In this document: one piece after another, positions 34,772 through 42,920 of the stretch | Layout: each line of letters opens with the position of its first letter | Numbering within the stretch: position 1 is the stretch's first letter | NCBI RefSeq assembly: GCF_025753855.1 | Contig: NZ_JAOWPT010000006.1 | Span: 124,001 to 188,000 of the forward strand | DNA length: 64,000 bases | From: Mesorhizobium sp. ZC-5 | GTDB taxonomy: Bacteria; Pseudomonadota; Alphaproteobacteria; Rhizobiales; Rhizobiaceae | Reading direction: 5' to 3' | Made by a program: the position numbers and the translations under genes | Notes under the pieces: model-generated | What the model saw: the letters and a program-made list of their open reading frames with translations, nothing else | Databases searched by the model: none | Told to the model about the DNA's origin: nothing

Positions 34772-35857
34772 ATGGAACCAGCCGAGTCGCCGCGACCCGA
34801 ACCGCTGACCGGAAAACCGGCCTGGCTGCAATGGCTTCTGTTGCTGTTCGTATCCGCGCTTTTTTCATTTCTGCTTGAGTTCGCCGCGCTTCCGGGCGCT
34901 TTGCTGATCGGTCCGATGCTCGCGGCGATCGTTGCCGGTACATATGGCGCGAGCGTACGGGCGCCCAAACTCGGCTTTGCAGTGGGACAGGCTGTCGTGG
35001 GGGTGCTGATCGCTTCGTCGCTGTCGCCGACGATCTTCCTTTCCTTCGCCGCCCGCTGGCCGCTCTTCCTCGCCGTCGTCTTGGCCACGGTCGCGGCGTC
35101 GAGCTTTCTCGGCTACCTGATCAGCCGCTGGAGGATAATGCCTGGAAGCACGGCGGTGTGGGGCTCTTCGCCGGGTGCCGCCACGGCGATGGTGCTGATG
35201 GCTGAAGCTTTCGGTGCCGACGCCCGCCTGGTTGCCTTCATGCAATATCTGAGGGTGATCTTCGTCACCGTGGCAGCGGCGCTGATCGCCCGCCTGTGGG
35301 TCGACACGTCCGGCGTCGTGGTGCCGCCGACAATCTGGTTTCCGCCGATAGAAATACTGCCCTTCGCTGCGACAGTGGCGGTCGTGGCGATTGGCTGCCT
35401 TCTTGGTCCGCTGCTCCGCCTCCCGTCGCCCTACTTTCTCGGCGCGCTCATTGTCGGCACCGTGCTGCACCTTGCCGGTGGCGTCGATTTTCAGCTGCCG
35501 GAATGGCTGCTGGCGATCAGCTATGCGCTTATCGGCTGGACGATCGGGCTCAATTTCAACCGTGCCATCCTGCGCCATGCAGCCCGCGTTCTGCCTCAGA
35601 TCGTACTCTCGATCCTGGTGATGATCGCCTTCTGCGGCGGGCTCGCGTGGCTTCTGGTGTATGAGATGGGTGTCGATCCGCTGACGGCCTATCTGGCGAC
35701 CAGCCCGGGCGGCATGGATTCGGTCGCCATCATCGCCGCGGCCTCCGACACCATCGATATTTCCTTCGTGATGGCGCTGCAGACCGCACGCTTCCTGTTC
35801 GTGCTGGTATTCGGGCCGCCGATCGCCAGGATGATCGCGCGGCTGGTCAAGGACTGA
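34772..35857 (+). CDS. AbrB family membrane protein (PF05145)
   Basis: The 361-residue protein consists of two similar halves of five or so helices. Each carries the AbrB duplication (IGPMLAAIVAGTYGASVRAP... and FLGALIVGTVLHLAGG), with the conserved GSSPGAATAM and ATSPGGMDSVAIIAA motifs. Members are sometimes called ammonia monooxygenase or regulator AidB-like, but these names are doubtful. It is a probable transporter of unknown substrate. It stands alone after the CDF gene, with a 139-base AT-richer upstream gap. Confidence 0.83.
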   Translation: MEPAESPRPEPLTGKPAWLQWLLLLFVSALFSFLLEFAALPGALLIGPMLAAIVAGTYGASVRAPKLGFAVGQAVVGVLIASSLSPTIFLSFAARWPLFLAVVLATVAASSFLGYLISRWRIMPGSTAVWGSSPGAATAMVLMAEAFGADARLVAFMQYLRVIFVTVAAALIARLWVDTSGVVVPPTIWFPPIEILPFAATVAVVAIGCLLGPLLRLPSPYFLGALIVGTVLHLAGGVDFQLPEWLLAISYALIGWTIGLNFNRAILRHAARVLPQIVLSILVMIAFCGGLAWLLVYEMGVDPLTAYLATSPGGMDSVAIIAAASDTIDISFVMALQTARFLFVLVFGPPIARMIARLVKD

Positions 35858-35861
35858 AAAG

Positions 35862-36344
35862 CTAGCCGTCGAAAGCCACCGCGACCATCCCGACGCGATC
35901 GTAAAGTCTTCGAGCGGTGAGGTTGTCGGCGACGACCTTCAGGTCGACATGGGACGCGCCGCGCTGGCGGAAAACCTGAAATACATGCCAGAGCAGGTTT
36001 TCGCCAACACCACGTCGGCGCGCCTCCGGATGAACCGCAAGGTCCTTCAGGTAGGCGCTGGTCCAGCACTGGGCGACGCCCAGTATTTTTTGGTCTTCAT
36101 CCACGGCAAGGAAGCAAAGCGCGGGGTCGAATTCCGGGTTGGTGGAAAGCGAAGCCCACCAGTCATCAAAGCCTGTGGCTTCGCCGCCATATTCCGCGGC
36201 GCCAAGGTTCAGCAATGCGTGGATCGACGTCGCGTCAGCCGGCTGCAGCGTGCGCACGACAACGGCTTTCGGCCAGTTTGGCCTCTTCGTTGGCGCCTTG
36301 AGATCGCGACGCAGGCGTATCGCCTCGCCCGTGTTGGCCTTCAT
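35862..36344 (-). CDS. GNAT family N-acetyltransferase
   Basis: The 160-residue protein has a GNAT fold: a central strand LCFLAVDEDQKILGVAQC, the acetyl-CoA loop LAVHPEARRRGVGENLLWHVFQVF (the R-R-x-G-x-G signature), and VVADNLTARRLYDRVGM near the end. The first 30 residues are basic and may be extra. The substrate is unknown. It is convergent with the AbrB gene (4 bases between) and divergent from the leu leader region. Confidence 0.88.
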   Translation of the reverse strand: MKANTGEAIRLRRDLKAPTKRPNWPKAVVVRTLQPADATSIHALLNLGAAEYGGEATGFDDWWASLSTNPEFDPALCFLAVDEDQKILGVAQCWTSAYLKDLAVHPEARRRGVGENLLWHVFQVFRQRGASHVDLKVVADNLTARRLYDRVGMVAVAFDG

Positions 36345-36443
36345 TGTGTTCCGCCTGCCGGTTGCAGCGCGGGTTCTATCAGCGATCCGCGATCGCCTTC
36401 AATGCCATTCGCTAAAGCCGTCATCGGCGCGCTGGCACCCCCC

Positions 36444-36479
36444 TTGCGCCGGATGCGGCTCTCTTGTAGACCTCCGCCC
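36444..36479 (+). promoter_or_regulatory. leuA leader promoter
   Basis: TTGCGC (36444-36449), a 17-base spacer, TAGACC (36467-36472) and 7 bases lead to ATG 36480. The spacing is identical to that of the trpL promoter in this window, so a leaderless leader mRNA is again predicted. The -10 is weak on its own. The match in geometry is the main support. Confidence 0.45.
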
Positions 36480-36599
36480 ATGCAACCGCGCCAGACCACC
36501 ATCGTCTCCCGTCCGTCCGCTTTCGCGGGCGAAACCTTGCGCGCGCTCTCGTCGGCTCTCCTGCTTCTCGGCCTTATCGGCGATCGCCGGGCTCGCTGA
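36480..36599 (+). CDS. leuA leader peptide
   Basis: A 39-codon frame starts MQPRQTTIVSRPS and ends SSALLLLGLIGDRRAR, with a run of four Leu codons followed closely by another Leu and an Ile before the stop. It lies directly in front of leuA and its stop touches a large hairpin. A leucine-rich leader before leuA is the classic arrangement for ribosome-mediated attenuation by leucine supply. No ribosome binding site is present, in line with a leaderless start. Confidence 0.7.
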   Translation: MQPRQTTIVSRPSAFAGETLRALSSALLLLGLIGDRRAR

Positions 36600-36644
36600 A
36601 GGAGCACCCGGCGGTCGATCGTGCCGCACGGGCCAATGCTCCTT
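36581..36644 (+). promoter_or_regulatory. leuA attenuator-like alternative hairpins
   Basis: One fold pairs AAGGAGCA (36599-36606) with TGCTCCTT (36637-36644), with inner CCCG/CGGG and GCGG/CCGC stems. A competing fold pairs CGATCGCCGGG (36581-36591, inside the leader peptide) with CCCGGCGGTCG (36607-36617), with one G-U wobble. The two exclude each other. No T-run follows the larger hairpin, so the mode of arrest is unclear. Confidence 0.6.
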
Positions 36645-36732
36645 GCCAGTCACATTCGCTGAATGAACCTTGTATAATGGCGCTGCTTGCGCAGTGGCAG
36701 ATTGCCCGGCAAGCCGCCCTGGAGACGAGACG

Positions 36733-38433
36733 ATGAACCAGAGAGCAGAAATTCGCGGTGCGGGCGGCATGCCTGACGCCGCCGTCAAGTACCAGCCCTA
36801 TCCGGCTATCGGCCTCACCGACCGGACCTGGCCTTCGAAGCGCATCGAGAAGGCGCCGATATGGTGTTCCGTCGACCTGCGCGACGGCAACCAGGCGCTG
36901 ATCGACCCGATGGGGCACGATCGAAAGGCGCGCATGTTCCAGTTGCTGCTCGACATGGGTTTCAAGGAGATCGAGGTCGGTTTCCCGTCAGCTTCTCAGA
37001 CCGACTTCGATTTCGCCCGCTGGTGCATCGAGGAGGGCAACGTGCCTGCCGACGTATCGCTGCAGGTCCTGGTGCAATGCCGGCCTGAACTGATCACGCG
37101 CACCTTCGAGTCGCTCGAAGGTGCGACAAACCCGATCGTGCATTTCTACAATTCAACCAGCGAATTGCAGCGCCGCGTGGTGTTCGAAAAGGATGTCGGA
37201 GGCATCAAGCAGATCGCCACCGACGCGGCCAAGATGATCACCGACATGGCAGCCAAGGCCGGCGGCGGCTACCGCTTCCAGTATTCGCCCGAGAGCTTCA
37301 CCGGCACCGAACTCGAAGTGGCGCTGGAAATCTGCAACGCCGTCACCGAGATCGTGAAGCCGTCGCCCGACAACAAGCTGATCATCAACCTGCCGGCGAC
37401 CGTCGAGATGTCGACGCCGAATATCTATGCCGACCAGATCGAGTGGATGTGCCGGCAGCTCGACAACCGCGAGAACATCATTGTGTCGCTGCACCCGCAT
37501 AATGACCGTGGCACCGGCATCGCGGCGACCGAACTCGGCCTGATGGCCGGCGCCGACCGGGTCGAGGGCACCTTGTTTGGCAATGGCGAGCGCACCGGCA
37601 ATGTCGACATCGTCACGCTGGCGCTCAACATGTACACGCAGGGCGTCGATCCGGCACTCGACTGCTCGAACATCCCGCGGATGAAGGATGTCTACGAATA
37701 TTCCAACCAATTGCGGATACCGGAACGCCATCCTTATGTCGGCGAACTGGTCTACACGGCGTTCTCGGGTTCGCACCAGGATGCCATCAACAAGGGCATG
37801 AAGGCGATCCGGCAGGCCAACACGCCGTTCTGGGAAGTGCCGTACCTGCCGATCGACCCGCAGGATGTCGGCCGTTCCTACGAAGCGATCATCCGCATCA
37901 ACTCGCAATCCGGCAAGGGTGGCATCGCCTATGTGCTGCAGGCCGATTACGGTTTGAACCTGCCGCGCAACCTGCAGATCGAATTCAGCCGCGACATCCA
38001 GTCGATCACCGATGCCGAAGGCAAGGAAGTGCCAGCCAAGCGCATCTACGACCGGTTTCTTGACGTCTATATCGACCAGCCGGACGGGCGGCTGAAGTTT
38101 CTCGACCACCACACCTATCCGGATACGGAAAGGAAGGGGTTGCGTATCGTCGAAGCGACCATTCTGGACCGCGGCATCGAAACGACGATCAGCGGTTCCG
38201 GGACCGGACCGATAGACGGTTTCGTCGATGCGCTGTCGCGTCATGTCGGCGTTCAGCTGTCGGTTCTCGACTATTCGGAACATTCGCTCCAGCAGGGATC
38301 GAACGCCGCCGCGATCAGCTACATGGAAGTCGAGCACCCGGCCGGCAGAATCTTCGGAGCCGGCATCAACACCAATATCGTCGCCGCGTCGCTGGAAGCG
38401 GTTGTGTCAGCCGCAAACCGCATCTTGCAATAG
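36733..38433 (+). CDS. leuA: 2-isopropylmalate synthase
   Basis: The 566-residue enzyme carries out the first committed step of leucine synthesis, joining acetyl-CoA to 2-oxoisovalerate. It is the long form with PIWCSVDLRDGNQALIDPM near 46-64 (catalytic Arg, metal Asp), QYSPESFTGTE, and the metal-binding HPHNDRGTG. The C-terminal regulatory domain has SGSGTGPIDGFVDAL and an alternating repeat around SLQQGSNAAAISYMEV, which binds leucine for feedback control. ATG 36733 is 8 bases after GGAG. The leader upstream predicts transcription attenuation. Confidence 0.95.
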   Translation: MNQRAEIRGAGGMPDAAVKYQPYPAIGLTDRTWPSKRIEKAPIWCSVDLRDGNQALIDPMGHDRKARMFQLLLDMGFKEIEVGFPSASQTDFDFARWCIEEGNVPADVSLQVLVQCRPELITRTFESLEGATNPIVHFYNSTSELQRRVVFEKDVGGIKQIATDAAKMITDMAAKAGGGYRFQYSPESFTGTELEVALEICNAVTEIVKPSPDNKLIINLPATVEMSTPNIYADQIEWMCRQLDNRENIIVSLHPHNDRGTGIAATELGLMAGADRVEGTLFGNGERTGNVDIVTLALNMYTQGVDPALDCSNIPRMKDVYEYSNQLRIPERHPYVGELVYTAFSGSHQDAINKGMKAIRQANTPFWEVPYLPIDPQDVGRSYEAIIRINSQSGKGGIAYVLQADYGLNLPRNLQIEFSRDIQSITDAEGKEVPAKRIYDRFLDVYIDQPDGRLKFLDHHTYPDTERKGLRIVEATILDRGIETTISGSGTGPIDGFVDALSRHVGVQLSVLDYSEHSLQQGSNAAAISYMEVEHPAGRIFGAGINTNIVAASLEAVVSAANRILQ

Positions 38434-38470
38434 AAGTTTGAAGACTGCTAAGTAAATTCAGCTGAAAGCC

Positions 38471-38503
38471 ACCCGCCCGCGCCAAAACGCGGGCGGGTTT
38501 TTG
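38471..38503 (+). terminator. Intrinsic terminator of leuA
   Basis: ACCCGCCCGCG (38471-38481) pairs with CGCGGGCGGGT (38488-38498) around CCAAAA, followed by a T-run (38498-38502). It lies 37 bases after the leuA stop and is the strongest intrinsic terminator in the window. Confidence 0.92.
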
Positions 38504-38539
38504 TTCGTATCGCGCCACATTTCCTTGTGTGCCGGAACA

Positions 38540-38558
38540 GACCCGATATGATCGGGTC
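38540..38558. promoter_or_regulatory. Perfect palindrome over the start of the TPR gene
   Basis: GACCCGAT-ATG-ATCGGGTC (38540-38558) is an 8-base perfect inverted repeat whose centre is the ATG proposed as start of the next gene. It is dimeric operator-like. If it is an operator, translation more likely starts downstream, at TTG 38584 after AAAGG. Confidence 0.45.
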
Positions 38559-40362
38559 CAGCTCGTATCGAAAGGTCCGAAGCTTGCAACAAAATACGCC
38601 TGCCGCCCCCGCAGTGCGCGAAACACTCGAGCGACTGCTCGCCAGCGAGACCTTCGGACGGTCTGAGCGAGCGCGCAAACTCATCCGCTATCTCGTTGAA
38701 CGGGAACAGGCCGGTGAAGCCGAGAGGCTGAAGGGCTTTTCGATCGCGATGGATGTCTTCGGCAAGGATGCCGATTTCGATTCGGCGACAGACGCCGTGG
38801 TGCGGGTGCAAGCCGGACGCCTGCGCGAATTGCTGTCTCAATATTTCGCTACCGAAGGCGCAAGCGATCCCGTCCGCATCGTTATTCCGCGCGGCACCTA
38901 TGTGCCGGCGTACGAATTCGGCGAGAAAATTCAGCCGAAGACCGCCCCGGAGGATAAGGCCGGCGCCACGCCGCCACAGAGCTTCGGCGTGGCCGGGGCG
39001 ATCGGCGGTCACCCGCTGGTGCTGCCCAGCGGCTTGAGCAGGCATCGCCCGCCGCCGCCGGGAGCCCAGTTAGTCCGCCAACTGCGGCTGTTCTGGGCGG
39101 CGATCGCCGTCGTCATTGCCATGCTTGGCTTCGTCATGTACCGGACCGTCATGCCGGAAACGGCTGCTGTTGGCGATCTGATCACCGCAGCTACTGGCCA
39201 GGCACCGGCTGGCGGTGCTGACGGCGCCCGCATAGCGGCGGAAGCCTTGCCGACCGTCCACATCCGGAACGCATCGGAGGACCAGAACACCGCACGGGTG
39301 GCGTCGGTGCTGCGCCGAGCGCTTTCCGGTTTCGACACGGTCTCCTTCATCGCCAACGACAGGACGGCGGGCGGGCAATCGCCCGGAAAGCTGGATTTCT
39401 TTTTCGCGATCTCGGCCGGGGTCGATCCCGGGGCGGTCGTCGTTGAACTCCAACACACGGCCAGCGGCAAGATTCTGCTGTCACGGACGCTTTCGGCCGA
39501 TGAGATCGCGGCATCGCTGGAGGACCGGGTGGCGACGATGCTGAGCGCATCGATACCGGTTTCGGGCATCCTCTATGCACATATCGAACAGAACGCCCTG
39601 CAGTCGGGCCTGACGAACTGCCTCCTGCTCAACGACGATTATTACCTCAGTCAAACGGCCGAAAACCACCTCGCAGCGTCCAAATGCTTCGAGACGCTGA
39701 TGAAGGCAGGCGCCAAGTCGCCGCTCGTATATTCCGAGCTGGCGGCGCTGCACCTCAAGGCGGTGACCGACGGCTACGACTATCCGAAAGGCGTGACCGA
39801 GGCGGAGGCGCTGGATCTTGCCCGCCGTGCCGTGCTGATGGGGGCGACCAGCCCCTACGCGCACCGTGCCTATGGCTTCCTGAATTCGCGGACGGGCACG
39901 TCGGAAGAATCCATCCACTGGATGCAAAAGGCCTACGAGCTCAACACGTTCGACCTCAGCATGGCGGCGGCCTACGCCTATGCGTTGATCTTCTCCGGCG
40001 ACTACGTCAACGGCGTGCCGGTGATGAGACGCGCCGTTGAACTGTCGAGCGCACACCCCAGCTGGTGGGACTTCGGCCTGTTCCTCGGCCAGTACATGCT
40101 CAACGACAAATCCGGTGCGGCGCGCGCGGTCGACGCGCTCGCCACGACCAAGCGGCCGCAGTATCTCGCGGCGCGCCTGGTTGTCGCCTTCGAAGCCGGA
40201 GATAGCGCTGCTTCGCGACAACTGGCCGACGAGATCGCCGCCAACTATGCCAGCTTCGCCGCCGATCCACGCGCTACCTTCGTGAAGGCCAAGTATCCCG
40301 CCGATTTCACCGACAGATTTGTCGCCGACTTACGTGCGGCCGGGCTGGGCAGCGGAAGTTAA
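38548..40362 (+). CDS. Membrane-anchored TPR protein with N-terminal regulatory-type domain
   Basis: About 604 residues. The N-terminal 120 form a compact domain, LLASETFGRSERARKLIRYLVEREQAGEAERLKGF and VVRVQAGRLRELLSQYF...VRIVIPRGTYVPAYE. It is often found in rhizobial proteins labelled adenylate cyclase but holds no cyclase catalytic residues. One membrane helix (LFWAAIAVVIAMLGFVMY) lies near 185. A TolB/FlgO-like middle follows, then TPR-type repeats (SPLVYSELAALHLKAV, SPYAHRAYGFLNSRTG). The domain plan parallels the 6980 gene without the cyclase. Its function is unknown, and the start is uncertain (38527 GTG, 38548 ATG, 38584 TTG). Confidence 0.75.
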   Translation: MIGSSSYRKVRSLQQNTPAAPAVRETLERLLASETFGRSERARKLIRYLVEREQAGEAERLKGFSIAMDVFGKDADFDSATDAVVRVQAGRLRELLSQYFATEGASDPVRIVIPRGTYVPAYEFGEKIQPKTAPEDKAGATPPQSFGVAGAIGGHPLVLPSGLSRHRPPPPGAQLVRQLRLFWAAIAVVIAMLGFVMYRTVMPETAAVGDLITAATGQAPAGGADGARIAAEALPTVHIRNASEDQNTARVASVLRRALSGFDTVSFIANDRTAGGQSPGKLDFFFAISAGVDPGAVVVELQHTASGKILLSRTLSADEIAASLEDRVATMLSASIPVSGILYAHIEQNALQSGLTNCLLLNDDYYLSQTAENHLAASKCFETLMKAGAKSPLVYSELAALHLKAVTDGYDYPKGVTEAEALDLARRAVLMGATSPYAHRAYGFLNSRTGTSEESIHWMQKAYELNTFDLSMAAAYAYALIFSGDYVNGVPVMRRAVELSSAHPSWWDFGLFLGQYMLNDKSGAARAVDALATTKRPQYLAARLVVAFEAGDSAASRQLADEIAANYASFAADPRATFVKAKYPADFTDRFVADLRAAGLGSGS

Positions 40363-40408
40363 AATCAACAAGTTAGAGCGAAATGCCGATCCAAAAGGCG
40401 GCGTTATA

Positions 40409-41194
40409 TCATCGGCCTGATTTGTTTCGCTCCAGGGCTCTGGACAGCTTGGATTCCAATACGTAGCTCATGCGTCTTTCATCGGCGGACAAACCGGGAT
40501 GCTGTATGCGGCAATGGAGGATGTAGCGATCGTGAGGGGTGTTGTTCCAGACCTCATGGGGAAAGGTATCGTCAAAAAGCAGAACCTTGCCATTTTCCCA
40601 GCGACGCGTATCGCCGCCAACTTTCATGGCGATGTCGCCATCCGGAACCCTCAAGCCGTAATGCAATCGAAGCTTGTGGTTTACACCTCCGCAATGAACG
40701 CGGATTGACCCTCCCGCCTTCAGGACCGAAAAGTGGGATTTGGCGATATAGTTCGCGTCACGCATTTCACGCAAAAGGGCGGCGATTTTCGGAAACACCT
40801 TGGAAGCACCGGGTACTTCCTCGGCCTCGTTGCCGTAGAACAGGAAAATTTTCCATCCCTCATTTGCACCGTAATAGAAGGTGGCTGCTCCCTCGCCAAA
40901 TGTCACCGAATTCATGTTGTTTTCGAATTCTGCCTGATACTCCCCAAACAGGACTTCCATCCGCTTCACGAAGTCCTGCATGACGGGGTCAAAATCTTCG
41001 ATATTCCACCATGGTTTGTCTTCGAGGCCTGGAATGCTCATGAAGTCCGGATTCTGCACGGGAATGTTCTCCGTTGAACGAACACCGTCGCTCACATGAA
41101 ATTTTGCCCGCCTGAAGCGCCCGCAATCGACACCCGTTTCCCTCTCTGCTTCATCGACAACGCCCGACCAGATTGTTTCAATGTTTTCATGCAT
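40409..41194 (-). CDS. Aspartyl/asparaginyl beta-hydroxylase domain protein
   Basis: The 261-residue protein of the AspH-like 2-oxoglutarate oxygenase group has SIRVHCGGVNHKLRLHYGLRVPDGD near 165-190 and VLLFDDTFPHEVWNNT near 210. These carry the two expected iron His ligands (in LHYGL and FPHEVW), and HDRYILHCRIQHP has the co-substrate-binding basic residues. The start at 41194 follows GGGAG at 8 bases. Base composition is about half GC, lower than the neighbours, and the codons are mixed, pointing to recent transfer. The target is unknown and could be a peptide or a small molecule. Confidence 0.82.
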   Translation of the reverse strand: MHENIETIWSGVVDEAERETGVDCGRFRRAKFHVSDGVRSTENIPVQNPDFMSIPGLEDKPWWNIEDFDPVMQDFVKRMEVLFGEYQAEFENNMNSVTFGEGAATFYYGANEGWKIFLFYGNEAEEVPGASKVFPKIAALLREMRDANYIAKSHFSVLKAGGSIRVHCGGVNHKLRLHYGLRVPDGDIAMKVGGDTRRWENGKVLLFDDTFPHEVWNNTPHDRYILHCRIQHPGLSADERRMSYVLESKLSRALERNKSGR

Positions 41195-41398
41195 GTTTTT
41201 GCTCCCTAGGGGGACGTCTCTTGCCCGATGACCGCGTTTTCTTCTCAAATCTAGACGCGTGTTCCGCCCGTGGGAAGCGGGCGGATGACCGCCGCGCCGC
41301 CCCCGATCCGCACGAGCTCGCCGACAAGGGCGGTTTACCCGCCGCCGCTTTCATGGAAGCCTCTCCGACAGGTTCGAATCTTTCGGTGGGGACGCTTC

Positions 41399-42157
41399 TT
41401 GAATCAATCCTTGTATGCTTTGCAAAGCGGCCGAGGTCCGCAAACGATCGTGCTGCTGCACGGGTTCGGCGGCTGCCACGGTCTGTGGCGGCCGGTGCAA
41501 GAAACACTCGCCACGAACGCTCGGGTGCTAGCCTATGATCTCCCTGGCCACGGCGGGTCACTGGGCTGGCCGGAAGCCGGGCCGGCCAAAATCGCCGTAC
41601 GCGCCATCCTGGCGGACCTCACCCAACGCGGCATCGAACGCTTTCATCTCGCCGGCCATTCGATGGGCGGGGCGATCGCCGCGCTGATGGCGCTGGCCGA
41701 ACCTTCTCGCATTGCCTCTCTCGCCTTGTTGGCGCCGGGCGGCTTCGGCGAAGAGATAAACGGCAGGTTGCTCCGCCGCTATGCCGCGGCAATAAGCGAG
41801 GCTGAAGTCCGCACCTGCCTGGAATCGATGATCGGCTGGCCGAACCCGGTACCGGAAGAGACCGTGCGGACACTGGTGGAGATGCGCCGCCGGGCCGGAC
41901 AAACCGAAAAGCTGGTCGAGATCGCCGCATCGATCACCCACGATGAAAGGCAGGGCATCATTGCCCGTGAAAAGCTGGCCGGCTTGCCGATGCCCGTGTC
42001 GGTCGCATGGGGCTTGCTCGACGGCGTGCTGCCGGTTCACCAGGCGAACGGCCTACCTCCACTGTTCGGGTTGCACCGGATCGCCGGTGCCGGCCACATG
42101 CTGCCGGAAGAAAAGCCGGAACTGGTGACCGAAATCATCCGCCGCACGATGCGCTGA
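41399..42157 (+). CDS. Alpha/beta hydrolase
   Basis: About 252 residues from TTG 41399, which follows GGGGACG. The in-frame ATGs at 41270 and 41285 would add a Pro-rich stretch that does not look like protein. The fold is clear: VLLHGFGGCHGLW oxyanion region, nucleophile elbow GHSMGG near 95-100, acid Asp in GLLDGVLPVHQANG, and base His in GAGHMLPEEKP. It resembles the hydrolases often placed with acyltransferases or acetoin cleavage, but the substrate is unknown. A CCGCCCG/CGGGCGG inverted repeat lies upstream near 41267-41287. Confidence 0.82.
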   Translation: MNQSLYALQSGRGPQTIVLLHGFGGCHGLWRPVQETLATNARVLAYDLPGHGGSLGWPEAGPAKIAVRAILADLTQRGIERFHLAGHSMGGAIAALMALAEPSRIASLALLAPGGFGEEINGRLLRRYAAAISEAEVRTCLESMIGWPNPVPEETVRTLVEMRRRAGQTEKLVEIAASITHDERQGIIAREKLAGLPMPVSVAWGLLDGVLPVHQANGLPPLFGLHRIAGAGHMLPEEKPELVTEIIRRTMR

Positions 42158-42281
42158 ATCGCTCCGCTGCTCGCCGCGGAAACGCCGGTTTTCAGTGCAT
42201 TGGCTGGCTTGTTATGTTAATTCTTCCTTAACAAGGCCATAAGGGTTTGAGTCAATCGCCCGCCGGATGGAGCCGAGGCTG

Positions 42282-42920
42282 ATGAGTGACGCAAGTGAAA
42301 CCGCGGCGACGGCAGACAAGCGACGCAAGCTTTCCGAGGCGATCCGCGACGTAAGGAACGCGGCCGCGGACCGCGAGGATGTCGTGGTCGACATGCGTGA
42401 AGCACAGCGCATGCGGCTCGAACTGCTGGCCGCCGAACTGGCGCCGGTGTTCGCCGACGTTCCAACCGACAATGAATGGTTCGACTTCGCCATCTCGTCC
42501 GGCCTGCAGCCGCGGCTGTGGATCGACGCGGTGAGCCATGTTTCCATGGGGCGCGACCGTCGCACTTACCGCTTCCTGCGCGATACGAGGCTTGGCCGCG
42601 TGGTGCTGGCCGAATCGAGCGAGATGAAGCCGGTTGCCGACCAGGTGACGCGTTACGTTGCCGAGCGTATCGTCGAACGCCAGCGTATGATGGAAGGCGA
42701 TGTCGCGCCGGCGCTTGTGAGCGAGGCTGTGGCCCATCCGGCTGAAACGACGGGTGCGTTGCCGGAAATCAGGATCGATGAGGGCACTCGGTCCGGCCGC
42801 TGGCGAGCCTTCTGGTCGGGCCTCGGCCTGGTCTTTGTCGGCGGCGTGGTCGGGCTGATCCTGATGATGATAGCCGCTCTGCTCTGGGGCAAGCTGGCGG
42901 AGTTGGGCATCAGCCTTTAA
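42282..42920 (+). CDS. Hypothetical protein with C-terminal membrane anchor
   Basis: The 212-residue protein begins with a charged helix (ADKRRKLSEAIRDVRNAAADREDVVVDMREAQRMR). It then has a folded middle (FADVPTDNEWFDFAISSGLQPRLWIDAVSHVSMGRDRRTYRFL) and ends with one strong helix, WSGLGLVFVGGVVGLILMMIAALLWG, so the bulk should be cytoplasmic. ATG 42282 follows GGAGCCGAGG. Its stop overlaps the stop of the convergent phosphoesterase gene. I know it only as a conserved rhizobial protein type. Confidence 0.78.
   Translation: MSDASETAATADKRRKLSEAIRDVRNAAADREDVVVDMREAQRMRLELLAAELAPVFADVPTDNEWFDFAISSGLQPRLWIDAVSHVSMGRDRRTYRFLRDTRLGRVVLAESSEMKPVADQVTRYVAERIVERQRMMEGDVAPALVSEAVAHPAETTGALPEIRIDEGTRSGRWRAFWSGLGLVFVGGVVGLILMMIAALLWGKLAELGISL

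Noticed and set aside
36673-36678. TATAAT just upstream of leuA as a second promoter
   Set aside because: No fitting -35 lies 16-18 bases before it. The leader promoter further upstream is better supported.
40376-40433. GAGCGAAA...TTTCGCTC inverted repeat as a bidirectional terminator
   Set aside because: The loop is long, there is no T-run, and the right arm lies inside the coding end of the hydroxylase gene. It may be chance.
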